Of a stretch of 64,000 nt of DNA, positions 52,877 to 62,385 are shown piece after piece. Within the stretch, counting starts at the first letter, position 1, and the number at the start of each line of letters is the position of its first letter. The stretch is from Veillonella infantium (GTDB taxonomy: Bacteria > Bacillota > Negativicutes > Veillonellales > Veillonellaceae). The DNA lies in assembly GCF_002959895.1 (NCBI RefSeq), contig NZ_PPDD01000010.1:124001-188000 (forward strand), written 5' to 3'. A model generated the notes under the pieces. That model was not told the DNA's origin. It saw nothing but the letters and a program-made list of their open reading frames with translations, and ran no database searches. Made by a program: the position numbers and the translations under genes.

Positions 52877-54778
52877 TTATTTACACAATGCATCTGTATT
52901 GACGGAAACAATTTTTTCGCCTTTTTTATTGTATAAATGGGTTGCACAGGCAAGACATGGGTCGAAGGAGTGAATTACCTTCAAAATTTCAAGTGGTTTA
53001 TCCACAATTTTTACATGTGTATCAATCATAGCATCTTCGTATGCGCCATGTTCATTTGCTGCAGTCTTAGGACATGCGTTCCATGTAGATGGGACGATAC
53101 ATTGGTAATTTGCAGAGCGACCATCTTTAATATGGATCCAGTGACCCAAGCCACCTCGAGGCGCATCTACAAGACCAACACCTTTTGCGTCTTTATCCCA
53201 TGTTTTTGGCTCAAATTTAGTCATATCCGCTACTGTAGTATCACCATTTTTAATGTTTTCTACAAGTTTATCGAAGTAATATTGACTGATGTTAGACGCA
53301 ACTTGTGCATCAAGACCACGACAAGCTGTACGACCAACCATAGTTGTCATCCATACATGAGCAGGTACCCCAAGTACTTGAGATACTGTATCGATTTGAC
53401 GAACAATCATAGACTCAGCCCAAGTTGGATCTTTAATAATACCTTGTTTAACTTTTGTATATACAACGATATATTTAGCTAATGGACCAACTTCTGCAGT
53501 TTTACCTTTGAAAGTCGGGGATTTAATCCAAGAATATTTTTTATCTTCATCAAGGAATTCCCATTTTTCTTTTGTACCAGATTTAGGACCTGTAAACTTA
53601 GGATCTGTTACACCTTCAAGTGGATGAAGTGTGGTAGTACCATTTGGATATTCAAACCAAGAATGGTCAACTTCTTCACTGAGGTATTGTGGATCCATGA
53701 AATCTTTACCTTCAAGTGGAATAAATGTAGCCTTATCTACACCCAAAGCAAAGTTTTCTACTACACCATTGGATCGAACGATACATTTTTTATGGTAATC
53801 ACCATTAGAAATACCAGTATATGTATCATCTGGATAATCACCATAAGACATAACACGTTTCTTTGAAAGGCCGCCACCATCGACTATACCTTTTTCAACA
53901 TAGATTTTTCCAATAGCAAGTAAATCAGGCAAGTAAAAATTACTTACCAAATCTTTGGCTAATGCAATAGATTCATCTACCGCAGCAAGACGTGCTGTAT
54001 TGATAGGCGCATTCATATCATTCATAGAAATGGAACATGGCATACCACCTACAACATAATGCGGGTGAGGGTTTTTACCACCAAATACAACGTGAGGAAT
54101 TACGATATCACGTTGACGATCAAGAATATTCAAGTAATGAGATATGGCCATTAAATGAACCTCTGGTGGCAACAAATTGTAATCAGGATGATCCCACCAC
54201 TGAGCGGCGAAAATACCTAATTGACCGGACTCTACAATTTTCTTAACCTTTTGTTGTACAGCTGCGAAATATGCAGTAGTCGCTTTAGGGAACTCTTTAG
54301 GATATGCAGAGTCTTTAGATGCCGTTTCAGCTGGTGCCAAACCACCTACATTATAGGTTGTTAAAATTTCATTTTGTAATTGAGCTGTCTTCGCAGGATC
54401 TGCGCTCAACGCTGCTATAGGACTAACCCAATCAAGAGCATGTAAGTGATAGAAATGCACAATATGGTCATGTACATCTAAACAGCTATGCATGATATTA
54501 CGAATATAGTTTGCATTTTTAGGAATAGTAATACCAAGTGCATCCTCCACAGCACGTAATGCTGCCAAAGCATGTGTTGTAGTACATACGCCACAAATAC
54601 GTTGTACAAATGCCCAAAGGTCACGAGGATCGCGATCTTTAGCAACAAGTTCGATACCGCGCCAAGCAGTACCAGAAGACAATGCGTCCTCTACTTTACC
54701 ACTCGCTTCATCAACTTTTATTTCTACCCGTAAATGACCTTCAATACGGGAAATCGGATCTACTACTACGCGTTTCAT
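52877..54778 (-). CDS. hyaB: [NiFe] hydrogenase large subunit
   Basis: The 633-residue catalytic subunit binds the NiFe(CN)2CO centre through CXXC in QRICGVCTTTHALAALRAVE near residues 60-80 and DPCLACATH near the end. About 19 residues follow that His and should be cut off by HyaD. MKRVVVDPISRIEGHLRVEI opens the protein. The motifs fit group 1 membrane-bound uptake hydrogenases, which oxidise H2; Veillonella can also evolve H2, so direction is open. Its ATG overlaps the hyaA stop (TAATG). Confidence 0.96.
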   Translation of the reverse strand: MKRVVVDPISRIEGHLRVEIKVDEASGKVEDALSSGTAWRGIELVAKDRDPRDLWAFVQRICGVCTTTHALAALRAVEDALGITIPKNANYIRNIMHSCLDVHDHIVHFYHLHALDWVSPIAALSADPAKTAQLQNEILTTYNVGGLAPAETASKDSAYPKEFPKATTAYFAAVQQKVKKIVESGQLGIFAAQWWDHPDYNLLPPEVHLMAISHYLNILDRQRDIVIPHVVFGGKNPHPHYVVGGMPCSISMNDMNAPINTARLAAVDESIALAKDLVSNFYLPDLLAIGKIYVEKGIVDGGGLSKKRVMSYGDYPDDTYTGISNGDYHKKCIVRSNGVVENFALGVDKATFIPLEGKDFMDPQYLSEEVDHSWFEYPNGTTTLHPLEGVTDPKFTGPKSGTKEKWEFLDEDKKYSWIKSPTFKGKTAEVGPLAKYIVVYTKVKQGIIKDPTWAESMIVRQIDTVSQVLGVPAHVWMTTMVGRTACRGLDAQVASNISQYYFDKLVENIKNGDTTVADMTKFEPKTWDKDAKGVGLVDAPRGGLGHWIHIKDGRSANYQCIVPSTWNACPKTAANEHGAYEDAMIDTHVKIVDKPLEILKVIHSFDPCLACATHLYNKKGEKIVSVNTDALCK

Positions 54779-55917
54779 TAGTGACCTCCTCCATTATTAT
54801 GTTTCGTTTCATCCCATAAGCCTTGTTCTTTTAAGCGTTTTTCTTCTTTCATATCAAGAATTTTATTACGCGTAAGAGTTGCAGCACCATGAACAATAAC
54901 AGCTGCAGTGGCACCAACAGCAGCTACTGTACCGATTGTATCAGCAGTTGTGATGGTATTAGCCAATGGAATATCCGGTAAACGTTTATAGAATACGTCA
55001 TTATCCCAGAAGCCCTTTTCAGAGCAACCAATACAGCCGTGACCGGATTGAATTGGGTAGGATAAACCATTCCACCAACGCAAGTTACCACAAGAATTAT
55101 ATGTTTGAGGTCCACGACAACCTACCTTGTACAAGCACCAACCAGATTTGGATGCATCATCGTCAAATTTTTCAACGAATAGACCAGAGTCAAAGAAGGC
55201 ACGACGATAGCATGTATCGTGAATACGATTGCCATAAAATTGTTTAGGACGACCTTGAGAATCAAGAGGTGGAATTTGACCGAATAAAGCATAATGCATT
55301 ACTACACCAGTCATAACCTCTGGAATTGGAGGACAGCCAGGAACCTTGATGATAGGTTTACCAGATACAACAGAGGATACAGATACTGTATTTGTTGGAT
55401 TTGGCTTAGCCGCTTGAATACCGCCCCAAGACGCACAGGAACCATATTCAATAATTGCAGCAGCACCTTTAGCCGCTTCTAACAAGGATTGTTTAAAAGT
55501 ACGTCCGCCAACAGTACAGTAAATGCCATCTTCATCAAGTGGTACGCCACCTTCAACAGCTAAAATATATTTGCCTGCTTTTTCTTTGATAATTTTTTCT
55601 AAATGTTCCTCTAATGGTGCACCAGACGCTGCCGATAAAGTATCATCATATTCAAGAGAAATCATATTTAAAATAACATCAGAAGTAAATGGAGAGGATG
55701 AACGGATGAAAGACTCACTACAACCAGTACATTCTTGACCATGTAGCCAAATTACCGTAGGCAATTCAGTTGTCTCAGCGGCCTTAACAACGGTGTCCAA
55801 CATCGTTGGTGGCAAGCCAAGAATAGCAGTGAGTGCTACACAGGACTTCATAAATGTGCGTCGACTCAAACGGCGCTCTTGGAAGAGTGTCCATAGACTG
55901 TTTACACGATTCTTCAC
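54778..55917 (-). CDS. hyaA: [NiFe] hydrogenase small subunit with Tat signal
   Basis: The 379-residue Fe-S subunit has a twin-arginine signal (LSRRTFMKSCVALTAILGL) that exports the folded A-B dimer. Cys for three clusters follow: ECTGCSES for the proximal, CYRRAFFD, CGNLRWWNG and GCIGCSEKGFWD for the others. A C-terminal helix (TIGTVAAVGATAAVIVHGAA) contacts HyaC. The GTG at 55917 is chosen since AAGGAGG lies 9 bp upstream; a TTG at 55950 lies before that site and is unlikely. First gene of the operon. Confidence 0.95.
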   Translation of the reverse strand: MKNRVNSLWTLFQERRLSRRTFMKSCVALTAILGLPPTMLDTVVKAAETTELPTVIWLHGQECTGCSESFIRSSSPFTSDVILNMISLEYDDTLSAASGAPLEEHLEKIIKEKAGKYILAVEGGVPLDEDGIYCTVGGRTFKQSLLEAAKGAAAIIEYGSCASWGGIQAAKPNPTNTVSVSSVVSGKPIIKVPGCPPIPEVMTGVVMHYALFGQIPPLDSQGRPKQFYGNRIHDTCYRRAFFDSGLFVEKFDDDASKSGWCLYKVGCRGPQTYNSCGNLRWWNGLSYPIQSGHGCIGCSEKGFWDNDVFYKRLPDIPLANTITTADTIGTVAAVGATAAVIVHGAATLTRNKILDMKEEKRLKEQGLWDETKHNNGGGH

Positions 55918-55952
55918 GGAATATAGCCTCCTTACAACAACTTTGCGCAATA

Positions 55953-55996
55953 TATGTATATTACTTAATAAACTACAACAATATGATATAAATCAT
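55953..55996 (-). promoter_or_regulatory. Probable hya promoter with FNR/CRP-type site
   Basis: TTGTTG (55976-55981) and TACATA (55953-55958) on the minus strand are 17 bp apart. Touching the -35 box is the palindrome ATGAT-N4-ATCAT (55983-55996), close to the FNR consensus TTGAT-N4-ATCAA; its centre is about 43 bp before the inferred start, near a class II activator position. The sequence is seen; the binding is inferred. Confidence 0.5.
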
Positions 55997-56011
55997 TTTT
56001 ATAAGCTTAAT

Positions 56012-56043
56012 TTATCATACGATAAAGTTCAAATATCATGATA
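56012..56043. promoter_or_regulatory. Two further palindromes upstream of the hya promoter
   Basis: TTATC-N4-GATAA at 56012-56025 and TATCATGATA at 56034-56043 lie about 70-95 bp before the inferred hya transcript start. Possible regulator sites; AT-rich DNA makes chance palindromes common. Confidence 0.3.
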
Positions 56044-56104
56044 CAATCACATTCTTACTATTTTATTATAGCACTTTATAAAACTAATAACTATAGAATT
56101 TATA

Positions 56105-56148
56105 CAAAAAAAGCTGTATATAAGAGGTAATTTCTCTTATATACAGCT
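56105..56148 (-). terminator. Terminator of the thioredoxin gene
   Basis: A perfect 15-bp stem (AGCTGTATATAAGAG and its complement, loop of 7) followed by seven T residues on the minus strand. Confidence 0.93.
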
Positions 56149-56191
56149 CTGTATGCTATGTTTTTGTAAATTTTTAACAGTTATTAGACTG

Positions 56192-56521
56192 TTATATGAT
56201 TTCCTTAATTAGGGCCTCAAGCACGTCAGCTTTTTTGTAACCCACAAGGGAATCAAGCATTTTGCCATCACGGAAGAATACCATGGATGGAATGCCATCG
56301 ATGTCTTCTTTCAATAAAATGCCACGAAGATTTTTATCTTCCGCATCAACGCTAAAGAATTCTACTTGACCATTAAAACGTTCTGCTACCGCTTCTACCT
56401 CTGGACGCATAACAGTACAAGGTTCGCACCAAGCAGCCCAGAAATCAACAATAGCCAAGCCTTTAGAACCAAGTACTTTTTCATCAAATTCTTGTACACT
56501 AGTAATTGCTGTAATTGCCAT
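56192..56521 (-). CDS. trxA: Thioredoxin with WCEPC active site
   Basis: The 109-residue cytoplasmic protein has a thioredoxin fold: AIVDFWAAWCEPC with C32 and C35, the cis-Pro loop IDGIPSMVFF, and the family length. The active site is WCEPC instead of the usual WCGPC; Glu between the cysteines should lower the redox potential change ability and alter partner choice. It may thus be a specialised thioredoxin. Single gene with its own terminator, downstream of rnpB. Confidence 0.88.
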   Translation of the reverse strand: MAITAITSVQEFDEKVLGSKGLAIVDFWAAWCEPCTVMRPEVEAVAERFNGQVEFFSVDAEDKNLRGILLKEDIDGIPSMVFFRDGKMLDSLVGYKKADVLEALIKEII

Positions 56522-56579
56522 GAAGTTCTCCTAACAAAGATCTACAATCTTATATACTATAAATTATATCCTGTATATG

Positions 56580-56932
56580 GAAGCAAGCAATCAATAAGCC
56601 GAGTTCTGTTCCGCTTGCGCGGTGACGATTATCTTTCTAGGCGTACAGTCGCCTGCACGCTCGAGCGACACAACCCGGAAGGTAGGCGGGACCACCCTTA
56701 ACCCTTCCCTATTCGGTCTTGCTCCGGATGGGGTTTACCGAGCCAGCCTGTTACCAGACTGCTGGTGAGCTCTTACCTCACCTTTCCACCCTTACCACTG
56801 GCGTGGCGGTTTCCTTTTCTATGGCACTTTCCCTAAGGTTACCCTCGCCAGACGTTATCTGGCATCCTGCCCTATGGAGCTCGGACTTTCCTCGAGTCCT
56901 ATGGACTCGCAACCGTCTTTCATACTTGCTTC
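56580..56932 (-). ncRNA. rnpB: RNase P RNA (class A/B type M1 RNA)
   Basis: The minus strand shows the conserved cores: GAAAGTCCGAGCTCCATAGG and GCAGGATGCCAG near the 5' end, GGTAAACCCCATCCGGAGCA, and the 3' part AATAGGGAAGGGTTAAGGG with ACAGAACTCGGCTTATTGA. The outer stem P1 is formed by GAAGCAAG (56925-56932) and CTTGCTTC (56580-56587), which sets the ends. It cleaves 5' leaders from tRNA precursors. Placement between nif3 and trxA is on the same strand. Confidence 0.95.
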
Positions 56933-56979
56933 AATTCAGTTTATCATAGCTAGCCCATTTGTTGCAAGAAAATGCAATA

Positions 56980-58083
56980 TTATAAGAAAAAGAAATCATT
57001 CTGTTCTGTAAAAGCTTTCACAGGAACAGATATATCTTTACTAAGTAAATAGTCACGTAAACCGCTAGCAACAATAGATTCTGTACCAAAATGTCCTGCA
57101 TCAACTACAAGCAATCCAAGCTCTTTAGCTAATTGTGCATCATGATATTTCACATCACCTGTAACATATGCGTCTACATGCAAGCGAGCTGCATCTTTAA
57201 TAAATTCAGCACCGGCACCAGAACATAGTGCTATGGATTGAATTTCTTTAGGTGCTACGCCAGCAAAACGAATATTAGCCTCTGGTAATGCTTCCTGTAC
57301 CCATTCACGGAAGGTATCTAAAGTTAATGCATTTGGCAAAAGGCCGACTCTTCCTAAATACTGAGTAGAAGCTGTAGGCTCTACTAAAGACACAACTTCA
57401 TAAGCTACTTCTTCATAAGGATGTGCTGCTTTCATAGATTCAATGACTTGGCTTAAATGAATACCATCTACAATCGCATTCACTTGTACCTCGGGTGCTA
57501 CCGTCAAAGTACCTACTTCACCGATGACGGGATGAGACGCTTCATTGCCAATGAAGCGTCCTTCTCCGTGAAGACTAAAGCTACAGTACTCATAGTTACC
57601 GATTTTTCCTGCCCCTGCAGTCCCCATAGCATGACGGACCGCATCAGCAGCGCTTTCAGGTACAAAGGTAGTCACCTTATATAGAGCGTCTTCCCCGGTT
57701 TTAACAAAACCTTTTATATCTATAAGACCTAATTGATTTGCCAACATATCATTAAGACCGCCTGGTGCAATATCGAGGTTTGTATGAGCACTATAAACGG
57801 CAATCTTCTGTTGAATCAGCTGATTAATCATTCGCCCTTGCGCCGTATCGCAAGATAGCTGTTTTAAACCTTTAAAGATTAATGGGTGGTGGCTGACAAT
57901 CAAATTGCAGTTATGCTCAATAGCATAGGCTATAGCTTCCTCAGTTACATCTAAGGTCGTTAATACGCCTGTAACTACTGCATTGCGATCTCCTACCATA
58001 AGGCCTACATTATCCCATGATTCAGCATAGGGACGAGGTGCTAATTGTTCCATTAACGAAATAACATGTTGAACTGTTGTCAT
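56980..58083 (-). CDS. Nif3-like dinuclear metal centre hexameric protein (YqfO family)
   Basis: The 367-residue protein has both halves of the Nif3 fold (LIVSHHPLIFKGLKQLS with metal-binding His, and VDAGHFGTESIVASGL) around an inserted CutA-like PII domain (about 130-235, YKVTTFVPESAADAVRHAMG). The YqfO form with this insert is usual in Firmicutes; some Nif3 proteins act as GTP cyclohydrolase-like enzymes but the role is unsettled. Order rpoD-trmK-nif3 is conserved. ATG at 58083 is chosen; a GTG at 58092 is possible. Confidence 0.9.
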   Translation of the reverse strand: MTTVQHVISLMEQLAPRPYAESWDNVGLMVGDRNAVVTGVLTTLDVTEEAIAYAIEHNCNLIVSHHPLIFKGLKQLSCDTAQGRMINQLIQQKIAVYSAHTNLDIAPGGLNDMLANQLGLIDIKGFVKTGEDALYKVTTFVPESAADAVRHAMGTAGAGKIGNYEYCSFSLHGEGRFIGNEASHPVIGEVGTLTVAPEVQVNAIVDGIHLSQVIESMKAAHPYEEVAYEVVSLVEPTASTQYLGRVGLLPNALTLDTFREWVQEALPEANIRFAGVAPKEIQSIALCSGAGAEFIKDAARLHVDAYVTGDVKYHDAQLAKELGLLVVDAGHFGTESIVASGLRDYLLSKDISVPVKAFTEQNDFFFL

Positions 58084-58098
58084 ATATCTCACTTCTTT

Positions 58099-58830
58099 CT
58101 ATCTATTTTCTAAAAGACTACGAAGAAACGCTACTTCATCATCTAGTTCCTTATATTTTTGGGTGTGACTCAATTTATCAGTCATACCATCAAGTGCACA
58201 CTGGCGTTGGTAAATCAAATATTCAATGTATTTCTGCCAAAGAGGTGGACGTTCTTGTTCAAGAAGAGCTCCCACAGACCACAGTAAGGATTCTTCAGGC
58301 AATGCAGCATACACATTTTCTTGGATTGGTGTACCTGTATACTTTTCTACACAATCTTCGCGAATCGCTAAAAATGCAGTATATAATTTTCCTGCATCTT
58401 CAACGATGATTTCAAGGACGATAACATAGCCCTTTTGTACCATATATTGACGTAATTCTTTTTGTCCATTCTGTGGTTGTAATACGTAGAACTCTAAAGG
58501 CTCTGGACCGGCATCTACAATATCGCGCATGAGATATCCACCCATACCACAGCAAATGGCACCATTTAATTCGCCCTTCTCTGTTACCTTTAGACCATCC
58601 CCTAATCGACAATCTACTTTAGAAGTTAACCCACAAGATTGAACATATTCTTTTGCAGATTCTAAAGGTCCTTTATGCACGTCGCCAGCAATAACAAATT
58701 CAGCACGATTACGATTGATGAGTTCTACTGCTAAATATCCATGATCAGTACCAATATCAGCTATTGCATGAGCTTTTGGTACGATTGAAAACACCGCCTC
58801 TAAGCGATCCATCATAGGCCTAGGTTCCAT
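58099..58830 (-). CDS. trmK: TrmK, tRNA (adenine22-N1)-methyltransferase
   Basis: The 243-residue protein has the COG2384 Rossmann core: IADIGTDHGYLAVELI for SAM, AGDVHKGPLESAKEY, and ICCGMGGYLMRDIVDAG, then the C-terminal helical domain (YIEYLIYQRQCALDGM). TrmK makes m1A22 in tRNA(Ser) and others. The ATG at 58830 has GAGG 4 bp upstream; longer in-frame starts would run into the tRNA gene. Between rpoD/tRNA and nif3 as in Bacillus (sigA-yqfN-yqfO). Confidence 0.93.
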   Translation of the reverse strand: MEPRPMMDRLEAVFSIVPKAHAIADIGTDHGYLAVELINRNRAEFVIAGDVHKGPLESAKEYVQSCGLTSKVDCRLGDGLKVTEKGELNGAICCGMGGYLMRDIVDAGPEPLEFYVLQPQNGQKELRQYMVQKGYVIVLEIIVEDAGKLYTAFLAIREDCVEKYTGTPIQENVYAALPEESLLWSVGALLEQERPPLWQKYIEYLIYQRQCALDGMTDKLSHTQKYKELDDEVAFLRSLLENR

Positions 58831-58899
58831 AATTCCTCTATTACTATATATAAAAATAACCGCCCTTGAATTCTCAAGGACGGTAGATATCAACATAAT

Positions 58900-58974
58900 T
58901 GGTGGGCCCACCTGGGATCGAACCAGGGACCGACCGGTTATGAGCCGGTTGCTCTACCCCTGAGCTATAGGCCC
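58900..58974 (-). tRNA. tRNA with CAU anticodon (elongator Met or Ile2)
   Basis: A full cloverleaf of 75 nt with encoded CCA. Acceptor GGGCCTA/TGGGCCC, D arm AGCTC-AGGGGTA-GAGC, anticodon stem CCGG/CCGG with loop CTCATAA, T arm CTGGTTCGATCCCAG-like. G1-C72 pairing excludes the initiator tRNA. CAU can mean elongator Met or lysidine-modified Ile2; the GGCTCATAACC anticodon arm is frequent in Ile2 but not decisive. Confidence 0.93.
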
Positions 58975-59116
58975 ACAGTTAGTTTCTAGCTCATTAATTA
59001 TACCGAATAGGCTAGTACTAAGTCAAGGCACACCGTATTTCTATAACTGTTTCATGAGCTATATTTTGCCATATTTTCTGCAGTAGAGAACGGGCATAGA
59101 CAGTAATATAACACAA

Positions 59117-59160
59117 AAGGGCTGTAACACAGTGCTAGAGAACACTGCATTACAACCCTT
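59117..59160 (-). terminator. Terminator after rpoD
   Basis: Two 18-bp arms (59117-59134 and 59143-59160) pair with G-U exceptions and one mispair-prone spot around an 8-base loop; TTTTG-like sequence follows on the minus strand. Confidence 0.85.
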
Positions 59161-59175
59161 AAAAGATCCAACATC

Positions 59176-60339
59176 TTATAAGAAGTCTTTAATTTTATCG
59201 CGTTTACCACGATTGCGCAATTTAGTAAGCGCTTTGCCTTCTATTTGACGAATGCGTTCACGAGTTACATTGAAATGTTGACCTACTTCTTCCAATGTAC
59301 GAGGTTTGCCGTCCTTCAAACCAAAGCGCAAAATCAATACTTGTTGCTCACGGTCAGTTAAGCATGTAAATACATCTTCAATTTGTTCTTGTAATAAGAT
59401 GTAGCTAGCTGCATCGTCTGGAGCAATAGCATCTTGGTCCTCAATAAAGTCTCCCAAGTGAGAGTCTTCCTCTTCACCAATTGGAGTTTCCAATGATACT
59501 GGCTCTTGTGCGATTTTTTGAATTTCACGCACGCGCTCTACCGTAATGCCCATACCTTCTGCGATTTCTTCTGGTAATGGTTCACGACCTTTATCTTGCA
59601 ATAATTGTCTGGAAATACGAATCAATTTATTGATTGTTTCTACCATATGTACAGGAATACGAATCGTACGAGCTTGGTCCGCAATAGCACGAGTAATAGC
59701 TTGACGAATCCACCATGTTGCATATGTGGAGAATTTATAACCCTTTGTATAATCGAACTTATCTACAGCTTTAATAAGGCCCAAGTTACCTTCTTGAATC
59801 AAATCCAAGAATAACATGCCGCGACCTACATAACGTTTTGCAATACTTACAACTAAGCGCAAGTTAGCATCTACCAATTTTTTCTTAGCCTTTTTGGCAA
59901 GTTGAATATCTTTATATGTAGCATCTTCTGCTGCGCCAGCTTCAATTTGCTTTGCTAAAACGATTTCTTCATCTGCAGAAAGCAATGGGACACGACCAAT
60001 TTCCTTGAGATACATACGTACAGGATCATCAATGTTAACACCAGAGTCTACACTTAAATCGATGGAGATATTCTTTTCACTAGAAGTATCTTCTTCATCC
60101 TCTTCTTCTGGTTCTATTGGATTAGCGTCCGCATCCTCACTGTCGATATCAGCCACTACTTCAATATTTAATTTACCAAATGTAGTATAAATATCGTCTA
60201 ATTGTTCCGCAGTAAGTCCAGTTTGCTCATGAAGAGCATCTGAAATCTCTGATTGTGTCAACACGCCGGTTTTTCGGCCTTTTTCAAGAAGTTGTTCTAC
60301 AATCTCCTCTATTTGACTTTTTTGTACTTTCTTAGCCAC
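59176..60339 (-). CDS. rpoD: RNA polymerase primary sigma factor
   Basis: The 387-residue housekeeping sigma-70 factor. Region 1.1 about 1-80, an acidic spacer ([13 protein letters not shown]), region 1.2 ([18 protein letters not shown]), region 2 with the -10 recognition part ([20 protein letters not shown]), region 3, and region 4 with the helix-turn-helix ([20 protein letters not shown]). Co-transcribed after dnaG (23 bp), as in the classical macromolecular synthesis operon of Firmicutes, though without rpsU here. Confidence 0.97.
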   Translation of the reverse strand: MAKKVQKSQIEEIVEQLLEKGRKTGVLTQSEISDALHEQTGLTAEQLDDIYTTFGKLNIEVVADIDSEDADANPIEPEEEDEEDTSSEKNISIDLSVDSGVNIDDPVRMYLKEIGRVPLLSADEEIVLAKQIEAGAAEDATYKDIQLAKKAKKKLVDANLRLVVSIAKRYVGRGMLFLDLIQEGNLGLIKAVDKFDYTKGYKFSTYATWWIRQAITRAIADQARTIRIPVHMVETINKLIRISRQLLQDKGREPLPEEIAEGMGITVERVREIQKIAQEPVSLETPIGEEEDSHLGDFIEDQDAIAPDDAASYILLQEQIEDVFTCLTDREQQVLILRFGLKDGKPRTLEEVGQHFNVTRERIRQIEGKALTKLRNRGKRDKIKDFL

Positions 60340-60362
60340 AGCGCTCTCCTTCTTACATTATA

Positions 60363-62135
60363 TTACTTAGACCATTCTCTAATTAAGTTCTGTATTTCCT
60401 GACACTTATGTAATTCGCTAATAAATGTCGAATCTCCTGCCCGTTTTAATTGATCCGCCATAATTGAATGCGCTTTATACTGTTCACGCAATGAATGAAT
60501 CCTGATCTTGCGGATTAATCCAGGCACTTGTACCTTATATTCATCGTCACTCATAACAACCAATCTAGAGTAAATATCATACTCCGATGGGGATAAAACA
60601 GATTGAATGGCAGTATCATCTAGACGACCTTCTTGTTTAAATAAGGTGAATATCTTTTCTATTATACCTCGATATTCAATTTTTTCAAAGTCTTCTAATG
60701 GCAAATAGCTCATCATATGTTGTAACACTTCACCATCTGTAAAGGCTAAGGACAATAATTTTTCTGCATCACCTTTAGGTAAATCCTGTGTTGGCAACGG
60801 TGTAGACGCAGTATCAACCAATTCAATTTGTCCTTTTTTTACATAGTCTCGGAAATATCTAAAAATACTACTATTATCAAGCCATAGTGGTAATGCCAAT
60901 GTCTTTAGAGCATCATCCCGTTGTGTTTGACTATCTATATTAGCAATATATGGGAATACATCAGCCATAACAGCTTGCTTCCCTTCCGTATTATTTGTGT
61001 CGTGTTTAATTAAGGACTCACTTAATAAATAATCAAGAGGCTTAACCGCTTTAGCCACTAAATCTTTAAATGCTTGTCCTCCATGATTACGCACATAATC
61101 ATCTGGATCCTTACCATCTGGCATAGCCAGAACACGCACCTTAAAGTCCGTATTTTGTAATAATTCTATAGCCCTAGCTGCTGCTTGACGACCTGCACCA
61201 TCCATATCATAGGCCAGCACAATTTCATCAGCCTGCCTCATTAATATATTACCATGATCTCGTGTATAAGCCGTCCCCAAGGATGCTACTACATTAGTAA
61301 CACCATGGTTATGAGCAGATATAACGTCCATATACCCTTCCACAAGGATAGCCTGTCTCTCTTGACGAATAGATTTATAAGCCTTATCAAAGGCAAATAA
61401 TAGTTTTCCCTTTTCAAAGATGGCTGATTCTGGTGAGTTTAAATATTTTGGCGTGCTGTCATCCATAACACGACCACCAAAGGCAACTACACGACCTTTA
61501 CCATCCATAATAGGAAACATAATTCGGTTTCTAAAGAAATCGTAAAACTGTCCCTTTTGGTTTTTACGGACCAGATTCAACTCCAAGAGAATAGAATCAT
61601 CGATACCACGTTCGTGAAAGGCGCGATACAACTTATCCCAACCATCTGGAGCAAAGCCTAATTTGAATTTTTCAATTGTATCTTTTGTAAGGCCCCGTTT
61701 TTTTAAGTAATCAAGGCCCACCTTACCAATCGATGTTTGAGTAAGGCAGTTATGGAAAAATGTAGCCGCTAATTCTGAAGCTTCATATAGTTTTTTTCGT
61801 CGTTCATCTCGAGCTCGTTGTTCTGGTGAAAGTTTTGCCTCCGGCAAGGGAATATTAGCACGATTAGCAAGCCGCTCTAGAACCTCTACAAAGCTTAAAT
61901 GCTCTAGTTCCATGAGGAATTTAATGACATTCCCCGATGCATGACAGCCAAAACAATAATAAAAGCCCTTTTCAGGGGCAACACTAAAGGACGGCGTCTT
62001 TTCATTATGAAATGGACAACAACCCCAATAGTTCTTGCCCCGTTTCTTTAAAGCTACATGCTCGGATATTACAGATACAATATCATTTGCATCTTTGATT
62101 TGTTCAATCAATTCATTTTCAAAATATCTGCTCAT
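60363..62135 (-). CDS. dnaG: DNA primase
   Basis: The 590-residue primase makes RNA primers for replication. Zinc-binding domain about 38-65 (CCPFHNEKTPSFSV, YYCFGCHASGNVIKFLM), RNA polymerase/TOPRIM domain about 110-430 (FRNRIMFPIMDGKGRVVAFG, ILVEGYMDVISAH, VLAYDMDGAGRQAAARAIE), and a C-terminal DnaB-binding region. The ATG at 62135 has AAGGAGG 8 bp upstream; a TTG at 62141 would be 2 bp from it. Confidence 0.96.
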   Translation of the reverse strand: MSRYFENELIEQIKDANDIVSVISEHVALKKRGKNYWGCCPFHNEKTPSFSVAPEKGFYYCFGCHASGNVIKFLMELEHLSFVEVLERLANRANIPLPEAKLSPEQRARDERRKKLYEASELAATFFHNCLTQTSIGKVGLDYLKKRGLTKDTIEKFKLGFAPDGWDKLYRAFHERGIDDSILLELNLVRKNQKGQFYDFFRNRIMFPIMDGKGRVVAFGGRVMDDSTPKYLNSPESAIFEKGKLLFAFDKAYKSIRQERQAILVEGYMDVISAHNHGVTNVVASLGTAYTRDHGNILMRQADEIVLAYDMDGAGRQAAARAIELLQNTDFKVRVLAMPDGKDPDDYVRNHGGQAFKDLVAKAVKPLDYLLSESLIKHDTNNTEGKQAVMADVFPYIANIDSQTQRDDALKTLALPLWLDNSSIFRYFRDYVKKGQIELVDTASTPLPTQDLPKGDAEKLLSLAFTDGEVLQHMMSYLPLEDFEKIEYRGIIEKIFTLFKQEGRLDDTAIQSVLSPSEYDIYSRLVVMSDDEYKVQVPGLIRKIRIHSLREQYKAHSIMADQLKRAGDSTFISELHKCQEIQNLIREWSK

Positions 62136-62337
62136 AGCCAACGCCTCCTTCCCTTATATATATTAATTCGATATACAAATAAAAAATCCTCTATTTGTAA
62201 AGTAATTTAATCAATTATCGAGTCAACCGGTTTAATAACCGATACGAATCATAGGAATCATCATCTATTAAAGATCAATACATAAGGATTCCTATACTCC
62301 GTATCTTTAAATTATATGCAAATGAAATTTGATAATA

Positions 62338-62366
62338 ATAGGCTGCAATGAATCATTGCAGCCTAT
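62338..62366 (-). terminator. Terminator after rny
   Basis: AGGCTGCAATG and CATTGCAGCCT form an 11-bp perfect stem with a 3-base loop, followed on the minus strand by the T-rich ATTATTATC. Confidence 0.75.
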
Positions 62367-62385
62367 ACTTATCGCTTATAGCATA

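Noticed and set aside
55294-55482. Small plus-strand ORFs opposite the hydrogenase genes
   Set aside because: Shadows of hyaA/hyaB coding sequence with no ribosome binding sites.
56366-56949. Plus-strand ORFs over trxA and rnpB
   Set aside because: They are antisense to a protein gene and a structured RNA.
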